This document shows, piece after piece, positions 15,368-24,073 of a stretch of DNA of 64,000 bases. A model generated the notes under the pieces. It was not told the origin of the DNA. It was given only the letters and a program-made list of their open reading frames with translations, and ran no database searches. Numbering within the stretch: position 1 is the first letter of the stretch; each line of letters begins with the position of its first letter. The position numbers were made by a program, and so were the translations under genes. This DNA comes from Albidovulum sediminicola (lineage in GTDB: Bacteria > Pseudomonadota > Alphaproteobacteria > Rhodobacterales > Rhodobacteraceae): positions 124,001 to 188,000 of the forward strand of contig NZ_JAOWLA010000005.1 of NCBI RefSeq assembly GCF_025751575.1, read 5' to 3'.

Positions 15368-17208
15368 CGCGCGATCTCTCCTCTTTGGTGGGTGGTCAGG
15401 ACGGTTTCGGTGAAACTGTTCACGGCCACGTATTTCTCGAAAAACCTCTGAAGGACTGCCCCCAGCAGATAGACGCTGGTCCCCTCGAAGAAGGCCTCGT
15501 CGAAGTCGATCTTGATCTCGATGCCCCGGATCGCCGTCGACAGGACCTCGTCCTGGATGCGCCGGACGATGGGGCGGCTGGTGACGGACAGGATGCCCTC
15601 AAGCTGCTTTTCCATCACCCGGTCGCCCTGCGGGGCATAGATGCCGATCAACTCCTTGAGCGCCGCGATCCCGCCGCCCTGGGCGGTGTCGGCCACCGAT
15701 AGATAATTGAGGCTCAGATGGCTGATCAGCCGCCAGGCGGTGTCGCCCTGCGCCATGGTGGGCCTCGGCCGCGTCGGCGGGACCGGCGTGCGGACGGTCT
15801 TGACCGGCCCGCCGTCGGGCAGGTGAAAGACGTTGTCCGCCCCCGTCGCCAGAAGCAGCGGCAAGTCGCGGTTGGTACATTGCGCCGTGACCGCCAGCTG
15901 GGTCAGATTCGCCGAGAAAGGCGCCTGGCGGCTGTCGACCAGGGACACATACATCTCCGACCCGAGGTAGGAGGTGCGCACCCCCCGCAGGCGCTCCTTC
16001 TCGGACCGCTGCCGCATGCGCCGACGCTGGGTGTAATAGGCGGGCCAGACATCGCCCGCCGCCGTGAAGTCGTCGGAGGAGTAGAAGGGGCGGAAGCGCA
16101 CGTCATCCTCGCCCTCACCGCTGATGCCGGTCACGCTCTCGATCTGGTAGACCTCGTAATCGAGGGGCGCTGTGCGGTCCGCGACGACATGCTGTTCGAT
16201 GTCGCTCGCCTTCAGGTGGATGCGGTCGCAACGGCGCTGGAACAGATTGACCGCAGGCGTCGCGAAAAGCGTGAACGCGTCGGGGGAAATCGCGGGCGCG
16301 ACGCTTGGCCGCCCCTCGCGCAGCAGGATGTAGATGTCGAGCTGGTCGTTCGCCGACTTCCGGACCGCCGGTTGCAGCCCGCAAAGGTCCACGAAATGGA
16401 ACCGTTCGGGCATCGCGAAATATTCCTGCAGCAGCCGGTAGCCATCGAAGGACCGCCTGGGCGTCGGCAAAAGGGCCTCGTTGCGGGCGAAACCGCGCGG
16501 CTCGGCGGCGCCGTCGGGCAGTTGCAGCGTCCAGTCCGCGCGGCGGTCCGTGGACCGGCCAATCAGGCCCGTCACCTCGGTGCAGAGAAGCTCGTGCAAC
16601 TGCCAGTTCGCCCCGGACTGGCTGTTGAGAAACACCGTCAGCCGATCGAGCGCGAGGCTCGCCATCGGCACCTGGCCCAGCGTCCGCAGCCTCAGCCGGA
16701 TACCGGCCTTCGCCTCCACGTCCCTTGCGACACCCGCCGCGACCAGTTCGCCGCGCCCGTCGATATATTCCGCCTCCGCGATCTCGATCGGCCAGAGCGT
16801 CACGTCCTGCGCGGTGCGGAACTGGCAGGCGGATTGCGCGCCCTCGGCGATCTTGCTGCGCAGCGTCGTGCCGCGCGGCATCGTGAACCCGTCGGCCATG
16901 GGCGCCTTGCTGGGGTCCGGCTTGAACGAGGCCACCATGACCGAAGGCGTCGGCGCCAAGTAGTGGGGATAGACGATTTCCAGAAGATGCGAGGTCAGCG
17001 CGGGGAACTGCAACTCAAGCTCAAGCTGCACCCTTGCCGACAGGAAGGCCACGCCTTCCAGCAGGCGCTCGACATAGGGATCGACGACCTCCAGCCCCTC
17101 CATGCCAAGGCGCGCGGCGACCTTCGGGAAGGCCTTGGAGAATTCCGCGCCCATCTCGCGTAGGAAGGCAAGTTCGCCCTCGTAATGACGCAGAAGCCGG
17201 GTATCCAT
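15331..17208 (-). CDS. tssF: T6SS baseplate protein TssF
   Basis: The start MDTRLLRHYEGELAFLREMG is the conserved N-terminus of TssF and gives 625 residues; a further 29 codons upstream are open but lie in tssE. Family motifs include FPKVAARLGM, DPYVERLLEGVAFLSARVQL, EFPALTSHLLEIVYPHYLAP-like text and the C-terminal GIEIKIDFDEAFFEG. TssF makes up most of the baseplate wedge with TssG and TssE. Its ATG shares one base with the tssE stop. Confidence 0.96.
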   Translation of the reverse strand: MDTRLLRHYEGELAFLREMGAEFSKAFPKVAARLGMEGLEVVDPYVERLLEGVAFLSARVQLELELQFPALTSHLLEIVYPHYLAPTPSVMVASFKPDPSKAPMADGFTMPRGTTLRSKIAEGAQSACQFRTAQDVTLWPIEIAEAEYIDGRGELVAAGVARDVEAKAGIRLRLRTLGQVPMASLALDRLTVFLNSQSGANWQLHELLCTEVTGLIGRSTDRRADWTLQLPDGAAEPRGFARNEALLPTPRRSFDGYRLLQEYFAMPERFHFVDLCGLQPAVRKSANDQLDIYILLREGRPSVAPAISPDAFTLFATPAVNLFQRRCDRIHLKASDIEQHVVADRTAPLDYEVYQIESVTGISGEGEDDVRFRPFYSSDDFTAAGDVWPAYYTQRRRMRQRSEKERLRGVRTSYLGSEMYVSLVDSRQAPFSANLTQLAVTAQCTNRDLPLLLATGADNVFHLPDGGPVKTVRTPVPPTRPRPTMAQGDTAWRLISHLSLNYLSVADTAQGGGIAALKELIGIYAPQGDRVMEKQLEGILSVTSRPIVRRIQDEVLSTAIRGIEIKIDFDEAFFEGTSVYLLGAVLQRFFEKYVAVNSFTETVLTTHQRGEIARWRPAKGLGRII

Positions 17209-17705
17209 CAGCCCCTCCGTTCCAGCGTCAGCTCGCCCGTGGTCACGTCGACCTCCGAGCGCAGGTAAAGCTCCATCGGGACCGGCTGCGCCCACATGTC
17301 GGCGCGGATTTCGAAGGTGACGATGGACTGGCGCAGGCTGTCGCCGGGCAGCAGTTCCACGTCGAGCGATCCGGGCGCGATGCGCGGCTCAAAAAGCGAG
17401 ATCGCCCGGCTGATCGCGCTGCGGATCATCTGCGCCCGTTCGAGCGAGGAATACTCCCCAGAGACCTCCTTCAGCCCGTAGTTGAGGACCGATTCCGAGG
17501 CGTTGGGATAGCGGACCGCGTCGATCAGCGTATCGGCGTTCTGCGAGTTCAAGAGCCAGGAAAGGTCGCGCTGGATGATGTCGCGCAGCCGTCGAATGTC
17601 GATCACGCGGCTGTCGCGCGTCTCGTTCGGGTTCGATGGGTCGGTGTCAGTCAGCCTGTCGAGAAGAGACGGCTGGAGCCGCTCGGTGATCGTCAGGTCA
17701 GCCAT
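17208..17705 (-). CDS. tssE: T6SS gp25-like baseplate protein TssE
   Basis: This 165-residue protein has the gp25-like lysozyme-fold domain without lysozyme catalysis. Recognisable parts are DIRRLRDIIQRDLSWLLNS, YPNASESVLNYGLKEVSG and the ERAQMIRSAISRAISLFEPR helix that contacts the sheath base. It initiates sheath polymerisation. It overlaps tagJ by 8 nt upstream and tssF by 1 nt downstream. Confidence 0.95.
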   Translation of the reverse strand: MADLTITERLQPSLLDRLTDTDPSNPNETRDSRVIDIRRLRDIIQRDLSWLLNSQNADTLIDAVRYPNASESVLNYGLKEVSGEYSSLERAQMIRSAISRAISLFEPRIAPGSLDVELLPGDSLRQSIVTFEIRADMWAQPVPMELYLRSEVDVTTGELTLERRG

Positions 17706-18516
17706 CGGCCCCCGCTTCCCCGCCGTCGTCCTGGTGGATGGTCAGTGTCCGCAGTTCCATGAGGGGCGTGTCACCCGCATCGGTCGCCAAAAGCCGCTGC
17801 CCGACCCCCAGAAAGGTTTCAGCCCCGGCGTCGCGGAATTCGGTCGCGCGCGCGAGCTTGGCGGCGTCATCGCCCAAGGCGACGGTGCCGGCATAGCGCG
17901 TCGGGATCAGCGCGACGACATCCCCGCCGTTGCGAAGCGTCATCGTCGCCGGCATCCAGACGCAGTCGCGCAGGTCCTTCGGCGGCTCGACGATCATCGA
18001 GCCGATGGCGGTGAAGGGCATCCAGAAGTACCGGCCGTTGACGATGACCTCCAGAAGTGGGCCCAGCCGCATGTCGGCATCGGCGATCCAGTCGAAGGGC
18101 ATGCCGTTGATCTCGCCCCGGGCCGCCGGCGCGGCCTCGAACGCGCGTTCGCGCAGGCGCGCGGCCTCCTCGGGATGTCCCTGGGCAAGAACCTTCGTCG
18201 CCTCGACCATGAGGGCGGCCCATTCCTGCGGCTCGCCGAAGATCAGCGGGACCTTTTCCCCGGCGAAGACCTTTTCGCGGAAGACCTCGCAGATGATCGC
18301 TTCGCGGTAGGTCTGGGCCATCGGCACGGCGGAGGGTTCCATTTCGGCCGAAAGCTTCAACTGGGCGATGGCACGGGTCCAGTCGCCGCGCACGCTGAGA
18401 AGCTGGAAGAGGAAGATGCGCAGCTTGGCATCCGACGCGCGCTTGCGCACCTCGGCCTGCAGTTCCTGAAGGGCGCCGTCCAGGTCCCCTGCCCTCAACA
18501 GTTCTTCGGCGCGCAT
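17698..18516 (-). CDS. tagJ: T6SS accessory protein TagJ (ImpE family)
   Basis: The protein has 272 residues. It opens with TPR-like helices (AEELLRAGDLDGALQELQAE, DAKLRIFLFQLLSVRGDW). The ImpE core follows (FDWIADADMRLGPLLEVIVN, GRYFWMPFTAIGSMIVEPP, DCVWMPATMTLRNGGDVVAL). In other systems TagJ binds the N-terminus of TssB and modulates ClpV action. That is of interest here because two proteins carry a TssB domain. It lies between hcp and tssE. Confidence 0.93.
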   Translation of the reverse strand: MRAEELLRAGDLDGALQELQAEVRKRASDAKLRIFLFQLLSVRGDWTRAIAQLKLSAEMEPSAVPMAQTYREAIICEVFREKVFAGEKVPLIFGEPQEWAALMVEATKVLAQGHPEEAARLRERAFEAAPAARGEINGMPFDWIADADMRLGPLLEVIVNGRYFWMPFTAIGSMIVEPPKDLRDCVWMPATMTLRNGGDVVALIPTRYAGTVALGDDAAKLARATEFRDAGAETFLGVGQRLLATDAGDTPLMELRTLTIHQDDGGEAGADG

Positions 18517-18554
18517 AATCGGTCCTTCCCGGAAACTCGTATTCAGAATGATGC

Positions 18555-18580
18555 GGGCCGCCCGAAGCCTCGGGCAGCCC
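18555..18580 (-). terminator. strong hairpin just downstream of hcp (attenuator or mRNA-end stabiliser)
   Basis: Read on the minus strand, an 11-bp stem (GGGCUGCCCGA with UCGGGCGGCCC, one U-G wobble) encloses the loop GGCU 12 nt after the hcp stop. It is not followed by a clean U-run, so full intrinsic termination is uncertain. It more likely attenuates transcription or protects the 3' end of an abundant hcp mRNA. Confidence 0.55.
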
Positions 18581-18592
18581 GTCAGGCCGTGA

Positions 18593-19120
18593 TCAGTAGA
18601 TCATCGACTTGTTGTTCTTGACGCGGTTCCAATAGGCTTCCTTGGGCTGGCCAGCCATCTTGCCCTTGGTATCCTGCGGGTAGTAGTGGATCTTGATCGC
18701 GCCGTACTGGAGCACGACGGTCTCCTCGCAGACATCGTCACCGTCCGAGCCGGACCAGGAAATATCCTGCACCATCACCATTTGCAGTTCGAAGACCATG
18801 AACTTTCCGCCCGACTTGGTGTCTTCGGCGCCCGAACGGCGCAGTTCGATGAACATGTTGTCGAAGTGCTTGCCGGTCACCAGCGCGTGGAAAAGACCGG
18901 TCGACGCGGTGTCAGTCTTCTTGGTGATCGACACTTCCTTGAAGGTCGCCTTGCCGGCGCCGCCGCCGCCCGAGATCGAACCGATGTTGATGTTGTTCTC
19001 GGCACCGAGTTCGAAGGAAATGATCTCGAATGCCTTCTTGTCGGCATAGGTTTCGTCCTGGGTTTCGCCGGGAATGTCTTCGGCGTTCGTGGTCGAGTAG
19101 CAGAAAGCGTCAAACGACAT
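18593..19120 (-). CDS. hcp: T6SS tube protein Hcp (TssD)
   Basis: This 175-residue protein forms the hexameric inner tube that is propelled out with the spike. Family features are FDAFCYSTTNAEDIPGET at the N-terminus, AFEIISFELGAENNINIGS, the central TGLFHALVTGKHFDNMFIEL and the C-terminal strand VVLQYGAIKIHYYPQ. Start MSFDAFC has an AGGAG site nine bases upstream. Stable hairpins lie on both sides of the gene, in keeping with the need for far more Hcp than the other subunits. Confidence 0.96.
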   Translation of the reverse strand: MSFDAFCYSTTNAEDIPGETQDETYADKKAFEIISFELGAENNINIGSISGGGGAGKATFKEVSITKKTDTASTGLFHALVTGKHFDNMFIELRRSGAEDTKSGGKFMVFELQMVMVQDISWSGSDGDDVCEETVVLQYGAIKIHYYPQDTKGKMAGQPKEAYWNRVKNNKSMIY

Positions 19121-19166
19121 TTTGTGATCTCCTGAGTTTCAGATATGGACATATATTGTTTTTGCA

Positions 19167-19189
19167 GGGCGACCCTCTGCGGGCCGCCC
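19167..19189 (-). promoter_or_regulatory. hairpin in the tssC-hcp spacer
   Basis: On the minus strand GGGCGGCCC pairs with GGGUCGCCC (9 bp, one G-U) around the loop GCAGA, a few bases after the tssC stop. An A/T-rich stretch and the hcp ribosome-binding site follow. It has no U-run after the stem, so it may act as an RNA-processing or stability element that separates hcp from tssBC mRNA. Confidence 0.45.
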
Positions 19190-19194
19190 CGAAG

Positions 19195-20688
19195 TCAGCC
19201 TTTCTCCGACGGGAGCTTCGAGACGAGACGAAGCGACACCGAGAGCCCCTCAAGCTGATAGTGCGGTCTTAGGAAAAACTTCGACGTGTAATAGCCGGGA
19301 TTGCCCTCGACCTCCTCGACCACGACCTCGGCCGCGGCGAGAGGGCGTTTGGCCTTTTCGCTTTCCGCCGAGGTGTCGGAGGAAAAGTCGACGTACTGGT
19401 TGATCCAGTCCTGAAGCCAGGCCTGCATGTCCGTGCGGCTCTTGTAGGAGCCGATCTTGTCGCGGACGATGCACTTCAGATAGTGCGCGAAGCGGCAGGT
19501 GGCGAAGAGATAGGGCAGCCGCGCCGCGAGGTTCGCGTTCGCCGTCGCGTCCGAGTCGTCATATTCGGCGGGCTTGTGCAGCGACTGCGCCCCGATGAAG
19601 GCCGCCACGTCGGAGTTCTTGCGGTGGATGAGCGGCATCATCCCGTTCTTGGCCAGTTCCGCCTCGCGCCGGTCGGAAATCGCGATCTCGGTCGGGCACT
19701 TCTGATCCACGCCGCCGTCGTCGGTCGGGAAAGTGTGCGACGGCAGGTTTTCCACGGCACCGCCGGACTCGATCCCGCGAATACGCGAACACCAGCCGTA
19801 TTGCTTGAACGAACGGTTGATGTTCACCGCCATCCCGTAGGCGGCGTTGACCCAGCCGTACTTGCTGGAATCCGCCCCGTCGGTATCCTCCTCGAAGGAG
19901 AACTCCTCGACCGGGTCGGTCTTGGAGCCGTAGGGAAGACGGCCAAGGAACCGCGGCATCGCGAGGCCCACGTATTTCGAATCCTCGCTTTCACGCAGGC
20001 TCCGCCAGGAGGCGTATTCGGGCGTCTGGAAGATCTTGGTCAGGTCGCGCGGGTTGGCCAGTTCCGACCAGCTGTCCATCTGGAACAGCGTCGGCTTGGC
20101 GCCGGTGATCAGCGGCGCATGGGCAGCCGCGGCGATCTTGGCCATCTCACCCAGAAGCTCGACATCGGGGGGCGAGTGGTCGAAGTGGTAGTCGGCCACG
20201 AGGCAGCCGTAGGGTTCGCCGCCGAACTGGCCGAATTCCTCCTCATAGACCTTCTTGAAGATCGGCGACTGGTCCCAGGCCGTGCCTTTGAACTTGCGCA
20301 GCGTCTTGTGCATGTCCTTCTTGGAGATGTTCATGACGCGGATCTTGAGTTGCTCGTCGGTCTCGGTGTTGTTCACCAGGTAGTGCAGACCGCGCCAGGC
20401 GCTTTCGAGCTGCTGGAAATCCTCATGGTGCAGGATCTGGTTGACCTGCTCGGTCAACTTCTCGTCGATCACCGCGATGATGCTCTCGATCGAGCGCAAC
20501 GCGTCGTCGGAAATCAGCGCGGTATTTTCCAGCGCCTGCTGGGCCAGCGTCTTGACCGCCTGTTCGACGGCCGACTTGGCCTGGTCGGACTTGGGGCGGA
20601 ACTCCTTCTGGAGGAGGTTCGCGAAATCGGACGACCCGAAGGTGGTTTCCGTCGCGGCGCCGGATTGGACTTGTTCTGCTTCGGCCAT
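19195..20688 (-). CDS. tssC: T6SS sheath large subunit TssC (VipB/ImpC)
   Basis: The protein has 497 residues, a normal length. Family landmarks are FQQLESAWRGLHYLVNNTET, FGQFGGEPYGCLVADYHFDH, the AMPRFLGRLPYGSKTDPVE segment, the ARLPYLFATCRFAHYLKCIVRDKIGS helix region and PLAAAEVVVEEVEGNPGYY with the conserved PHYQLEGLSVSLRLVSKLP end. TssB and TssC interlock to form the contractile sheath. The gene follows tssB after 3 nt. Confidence 0.97.
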   Translation of the reverse strand: MAEAEQVQSGAATETTFGSSDFANLLQKEFRPKSDQAKSAVEQAVKTLAQQALENTALISDDALRSIESIIAVIDEKLTEQVNQILHHEDFQQLESAWRGLHYLVNNTETDEQLKIRVMNISKKDMHKTLRKFKGTAWDQSPIFKKVYEEEFGQFGGEPYGCLVADYHFDHSPPDVELLGEMAKIAAAAHAPLITGAKPTLFQMDSWSELANPRDLTKIFQTPEYASWRSLRESEDSKYVGLAMPRFLGRLPYGSKTDPVEEFSFEEDTDGADSSKYGWVNAAYGMAVNINRSFKQYGWCSRIRGIESGGAVENLPSHTFPTDDGGVDQKCPTEIAISDRREAELAKNGMMPLIHRKNSDVAAFIGAQSLHKPAEYDDSDATANANLAARLPYLFATCRFAHYLKCIVRDKIGSYKSRTDMQAWLQDWINQYVDFSSDTSAESEKAKRPLAAAEVVVEEVEGNPGYYTSKFFLRPHYQLEGLSVSLRLVSKLPSEKG

Positions 20689-20691
20689 CTC

Positions 20692-21210
20692 TTACTCCGT
20701 CCCTTCCGCTTCGTCAGCCTTCGGCGCCGGCGTCGAGGCCAGCGCCTTCAACAGCGTGGGGTCCTGGATGATCTTGCCGATCAGGTTCTCGGCCCCGGTC
20801 TTGCCGTCCATGTAGGTCATCAGGTTGGAAAGCTGGGTGCGCGCATCCAGCAGCTTGCGCAGCGGTTCGACCTTGCGGGCGATCGCGGCGGGTGAGAAGT
20901 CGTCCATGCTTTCGAAGGTGATGTCCACCGCAAGGTTGCCCTCGCCCGTCAGGGTGTTCGGCACCGTGAAGGCCGCGCGCGGCTTCATCGACTTCATGCG
21001 GTCATCGAAGTTATCGACATCGATTTCCAGGAACTTGCGGTCGGCCACGCCCGGCTGCGGCGCCTCGGACTTGCCGGCAAGATCGGACATGACGCCCATG
21101 ACGAAGGGCAGTTGCACCTTCTTCTCGGCGCCATAAAGCTCAACGTCATATTCGATCTGGACCCTTGGTGCGCGGTTGCGCGCGATGAACTTCTGTGAAC
21201 TTCCCGCCAT
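20692..21210 (-). CDS. tssB: T6SS sheath small subunit TssB (VipA/ImpB)
   Basis: The 172-residue protein has the standard N-terminus MAGSSQKFIARNRAPRVQIE and core motifs ELYGAEKKVQLPFVMGVMSD, FLEIDVDNFDDRM and FESMDDFSPAAIA. The C-terminal helix that ClpV engages is followed by an Ala/Pro-rich tail. Its N-terminal 156 residues are repeated, with about 80% identity by eye, at the start of the giant fusion at 5233-9678, so one arose from the other. Confidence 0.97.
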   Translation of the reverse strand: MAGSSQKFIARNRAPRVQIEYDVELYGAEKKVQLPFVMGVMSDLAGKSEAPQPGVADRKFLEIDVDNFDDRMKSMKPRAAFTVPNTLTGEGNLAVDITFESMDDFSPAAIARKVEPLRKLLDARTQLSNLMTYMDGKTGAENLIGKIIQDPTLLKALASTPAPKADEAEGTE

Positions 21211-21272
21211 CTAGAACTCCCTCTTACTTCCTGCCGCTCCGGTCACCGGGGCCTTTGGTCGTTGAAAATTGA

Positions 21273-22310
21273 TCAGTCGTCGTCGAGGCCGCCAATGAGG
21301 TTGACGTTCTCCACGCCTCTCGGCGCCATATCCTTCATGATTGTCATAAAATCGGCATTTACGAGGCGCTTCGCGCGCACCAGCAAAAGCGGCACCGGGC
21401 TCGAAGGCTCCGCGCGCTTGTAATAGGCGATGATGCGGTCAAGCGCGTTCGAGACATCGTTGGGCGAATTGATCGCCCCGCCGCCCGCTGCCGCCGCGGG
21501 CTGCCCTGCCCGGGGTGCCGCTGCGGGTGCCGCGTCCTCGGTCGCGCCCTCTTCCTCGGCCGCCGCCTCGGCCCCGCCGCCGCCGGTGGCGTTGCGCAGC
21601 CGCGCCACGATCTGGTTCATCATCCGCACCAGCGGATCCAGCTCCGGCCCCTGGCCGGGCGTCATCTCATCGAATCTTACGGAAATCGCCTTGACGTTCT
21701 CGGCGGCCTGTTCGGCGGCGGCCCGCAGCGCGCCCAGCTTCTCGGGGCCGGTTTCCTGGAAAGCCGCTCCGATCAGAGTGGAATCGGGGACGTTCTCGTC
21801 CTCAGGACCGGCGACAATCTCGCCCTCGGCGATCTGGATATCGCGCAGGTTGAAGCGGCCGAAGGCGCGGCTGTCGGTCAGCGGCGCGCGGCGCAGGCCG
21901 CGCAGGACCGTGTTCGCATCCGCCAGCGCCAGAACGGCATTCACCCGCATCGTCGGGTCGTTGTCGTCATCGGCGTCAAGCTGAGGATGGCAGGTTTCCC
22001 AGTAGTCCTGGAGGCAGGACCGAATATAGCCCGTCACATCGGCGAACCCGGCAAGGCCGCGGGTCGCAAGCTCCGCCGTCGCCAGGAAGACCGCCGCACG
22101 CAGATCGTGGCTCTGCTCCAGTACCGCCGTCGCCTTTTCGGCGACCTCGCGCCAGTCAGGCTCCTCGGCGGCAAGCACGCTGTCGCCCATCTGGCGCTCT
22201 TCGCCCGGCGCCGCGGCAAGTTCCATTTCGGTGAAAACCGGATCGTATTCCAGATTCTCTCCGCTTGGCGCAGCGTCACCGAAGCTTCGAAGAAGCGACG
22301 TAACGTCCAT
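21273..22310 (-). CDS. tssA: T6SS cap/assembly protein TssA (ImpA N-domain)
   Basis: The 345-residue protein has the ImpA_N domain (GENLEYDPVFTEMELAAAPG, EPDWREVAEKATAVLEQSHD, DVTGYIRSCLQDYWETCHPQ). A Pro/Ala/Glu-rich linker at about 245-280 and a short C-terminal domain (NALDRIIAYYKRAEPSSPVP, LVNADFMTIMKDMAP) follow. TssA coordinates tube and sheath polymerisation. It is the first gene of the minus-strand T6SS operon, with a GGAGGG site before the ATG, and its promoter must lie in 22311-22568. Confidence 0.93.
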   Translation of the reverse strand: MDVTSLLRSFGDAAPSGENLEYDPVFTEMELAAAPGEERQMGDSVLAAEEPDWREVAEKATAVLEQSHDLRAAVFLATAELATRGLAGFADVTGYIRSCLQDYWETCHPQLDADDDNDPTMRVNAVLALADANTVLRGLRRAPLTDSRAFGRFNLRDIQIAEGEIVAGPEDENVPDSTLIGAAFQETGPEKLGALRAAAEQAAENVKAISVRFDEMTPGQGPELDPLVRMMNQIVARLRNATGGGGAEAAAEEEGATEDAAPAAAPRAGQPAAAAGGGAINSPNDVSNALDRIIAYYKRAEPSSPVPLLLVRAKRLVNADFMTIMKDMAPRGVENVNLIGGLDDD

Positions 22311-22568
22311 GTTCCCTCCACTCGTAGCGGCTTGTCGGGGCGCGTCTTGCGGCTACGCCATCGTTTCTTGTTACGCTACGTTAATCTATACTATTGGCGA
22401 TTTCGTGACACGTTGCAAAGCCTCAAATATGTCAAAATTAGGGCGCAGCCGGATCTAAAGTATTTCGCGGCAAAGCTTCTTGACCGTATCCTCGTTCTCG
22501 CCGTTTCTAGTTTCGACACAGGCGTTGTGCCCGAGGTGAAGCTTAGAACCAGGACAGGGGAACGAGGA
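22311..22568. promoter_or_regulatory. divergent intergenic region between tssA and the ExbB/ExbD operon
   Basis: This 258-bp gap separates the two divergent operons and includes an A/T-rich core near 22370-22440, in strong contrast to the flanking genes. On the minus strand, TATAGA near 22390 is a possible -10 element for tssA, but no convincing -35 partner at normal spacing is visible. No clear sigma-54 type GG-N10-GC element or long palindrome was found. Confidence 0.5.
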
Positions 22569-22994
22569 ATGGGAAAAATTCGGAAAATTTCCATCGGCGT
22601 CGCACTTGCAATCGCGCAGGCCACCTCCGTCGCCGCCCAAGAGGGCCGGTTGACGGTCGAACTGAACAAGTTCGAGCCCGCCGAGGGCGGGGGCTGCAGG
22701 GCTTTCTTCCTCTTTCGCAATGACACGGGCCTGGCCCTCGAAGGGTTCGAGATGTCGCTTGCGATCCTCAACGCGGGCGGCGTGATCGACCGGCTGCTGA
22801 CGATCGACGCGGCCCCGCTGCCCGCCCACCGCACGACGCTGAAGCTTTTCGAGATCCCGGGGCTGGGCTGTGAGTCCATCTCCGAGATCCTCATGCACGA
22901 CATCCCCGCCTGCAAGCCGCAGAACGCCGATCCGGTGGACTGCTATTCGTTCCTCGCGCTGTCCTCCAAGACCAGCGCGCGGCTGGTTGAATGA
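22569..22994 (+). CDS. small secreted protein, first gene of the ExbB/ExbD operon
   Basis: The 141-residue protein begins with a Sec signal peptide (MGKIRKISIGVALAIAQATS, cleavage likely after VAAQ). The mature part looks like a beta-sandwich (RAFFLFRNDTGLALEGFEMS, LAILNAGGVIDRLLTIDAAP) and has several cysteines that could form disulfides. I do not know its function. The start is ATG at 22569 with a GAGGA site directly upstream; the frame is open further 5' but runs into the opposite tssA gene. It overlaps the ExbB-like gene by 4 nt (ATGA), so it likely works with that complex in the periplasm. Confidence 0.75.
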   Translation: MGKIRKISIGVALAIAQATSVAAQEGRLTVELNKFEPAEGGGCRAFFLFRNDTGLALEGFEMSLAILNAGGVIDRLLTIDAAPLPAHRTTLKLFEIPGLGCESISEILMHDIPACKPQNADPVDCYSFLALSSKTSARLVE

Positions 22995-23629
22995 CGATGG
23001 GCGGCCTCTCCCTCGATGTGCTGCGCTCGGGCGGGCCGATCATGGTGGTGCTGGCGATCCTTTCGGTCGCCTCGCTCGCGCTGATCGTCGTCAAGACGCT
23101 GGACCTGTGGACCTGCCGGTCGGGCGAGGCCGCGCGCCGGGCGGCGATCGCGACATGGGCCTCGGGCGATACGACCGGCGCGCGCGCGGCCGTGCTCTCG
23201 GGCAGATCCCCGGCCGACCGGGTAACGGCCGCGGCCATGGCGGCGCTGACCGCAGGCATGCCGCGCGAACGCCTGCTGGCCGAGATGACGCGGCGCGGCA
23301 ATGCGGAGCTGGACCGCATGACCCGCCACATCCGGATCCTGGAGCTGATCGCGATGGTCAGCCCGCTTCTGGGCCTTCTTGGCACGGTCACCGGCATGAT
23401 CCAGTCCTTCCAGGAACTTGCCGCGGCCGAGGGGGCAGCCAATGCCTCGGTCCTGGCGGGCGGGATCTGGCAGGCGCTTCTGACGACAGCGGCGGGGCTT
23501 GTCGTGGCCATCCCGGCGGCGATCGCGGCCTCGCTTCTGTCCGGACGCGCCGAAGGTGCGGCGGCGTTGATCGAGCAGTCGGTCGGCGCGCTTCTGGTGG
23601 CCGCCGACGGCCACCACCTGGAAAGCTGA
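22991..23629 (+). CDS. exbB: ExbB/TolQ/MotA-family proton channel protein
   Basis: The 212-residue inner-membrane protein has three predicted helices: about 12-35 (IMVVLAILSVASLALIVVKT), about 110-135 (LIAMVSPLLGLLGTVTGMIQ, the conserved GLLGTVTGM motif) and about 155-180 (GIWQALLTTAAGLVVAIPAA). In this family the protein forms a pentamer around ExbD and converts the proton gradient to mechanical work. It overlaps the secreted-protein gene by 4 nt and is followed by two exbD genes, as in TonB/Tol-type motors. Confidence 0.92.
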   Translation: MTMGGLSLDVLRSGGPIMVVLAILSVASLALIVVKTLDLWTCRSGEAARRAAIATWASGDTTGARAAVLSGRSPADRVTAAAMAALTAGMPRERLLAEMTRRGNAELDRMTRHIRILELIAMVSPLLGLLGTVTGMIQSFQELAAAEGAANASVLAGGIWQALLTTAAGLVVAIPAAIAASLLSGRAEGAAALIEQSVGALLVAADGHHLES

Positions 23630-23650
23630 GGTCCGAAAGGGGACGGGCGC

Positions 23651-24073
23651 ATGGAACTGCGGCGAAGACCCAAGGGACAGCGGCTGATCTCCCTGGTGCC
23701 GATGATCGACGTGATGTTGATCCTGCTGGTCTTCTTCATGGTGACCTCAAGCTACCTCGACCTCGACATGGTGCCGATGGTCGAGCGCCAGGACGATGCG
23801 CCACCTGCGCCGTCGGCGGCCCCTTCCGACGCGCCGGGCCTGGTTTTCGTCCGCATCGGCGCGGACGGGGCGCTCAGGGTCGGGGCGCAAGATCTTGATG
23901 CCATGGGCTTCAGGGCCCTTCTGTCCGAACGGCTGGCGGCGGACGCCGGGCTTCAGGTGCTGATCTTGCCATCCGGTCATGCACCGACACAGGCGCTGGT
24001 CTCGGTCATGGACATGGCGACGCGCGCGGGCGTCCAACGCCTGCGGATCGTGCGCCTGAAGGAGGCGCCATGA
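23651..24073 (+). CDS. exbD: ExbD/TolR-family protein, first copy
   Basis: The 140-residue protein has a short cytoplasmic N-terminus, one membrane helix with the proton-carrying aspartate (PMIDVMLILLVFFMVTSSYL) and a periplasmic domain ending SVMDMATRAGVQRLRIVRLK, the usual ExbD C-terminus. It overlaps the second exbD by 4 nt. Confidence 0.92.
   Translation: MELRRRPKGQRLISLVPMIDVMLILLVFFMVTSSYLDLDMVPMVERQDDAPPAPSAAPSDAPGLVFVRIGADGALRVGAQDLDAMGFRALLSERLAADAGLQVLILPSGHAPTQALVSVMDMATRAGVQRLRIVRLKEAP

Noticed and set aside
283-22310. Thr-kinase pathway (PpkA/PppA) implied by the FHA protein
   Set aside because: No kinase or PP2C-type phosphatase gene is present in the window, so such control cannot be claimed here.
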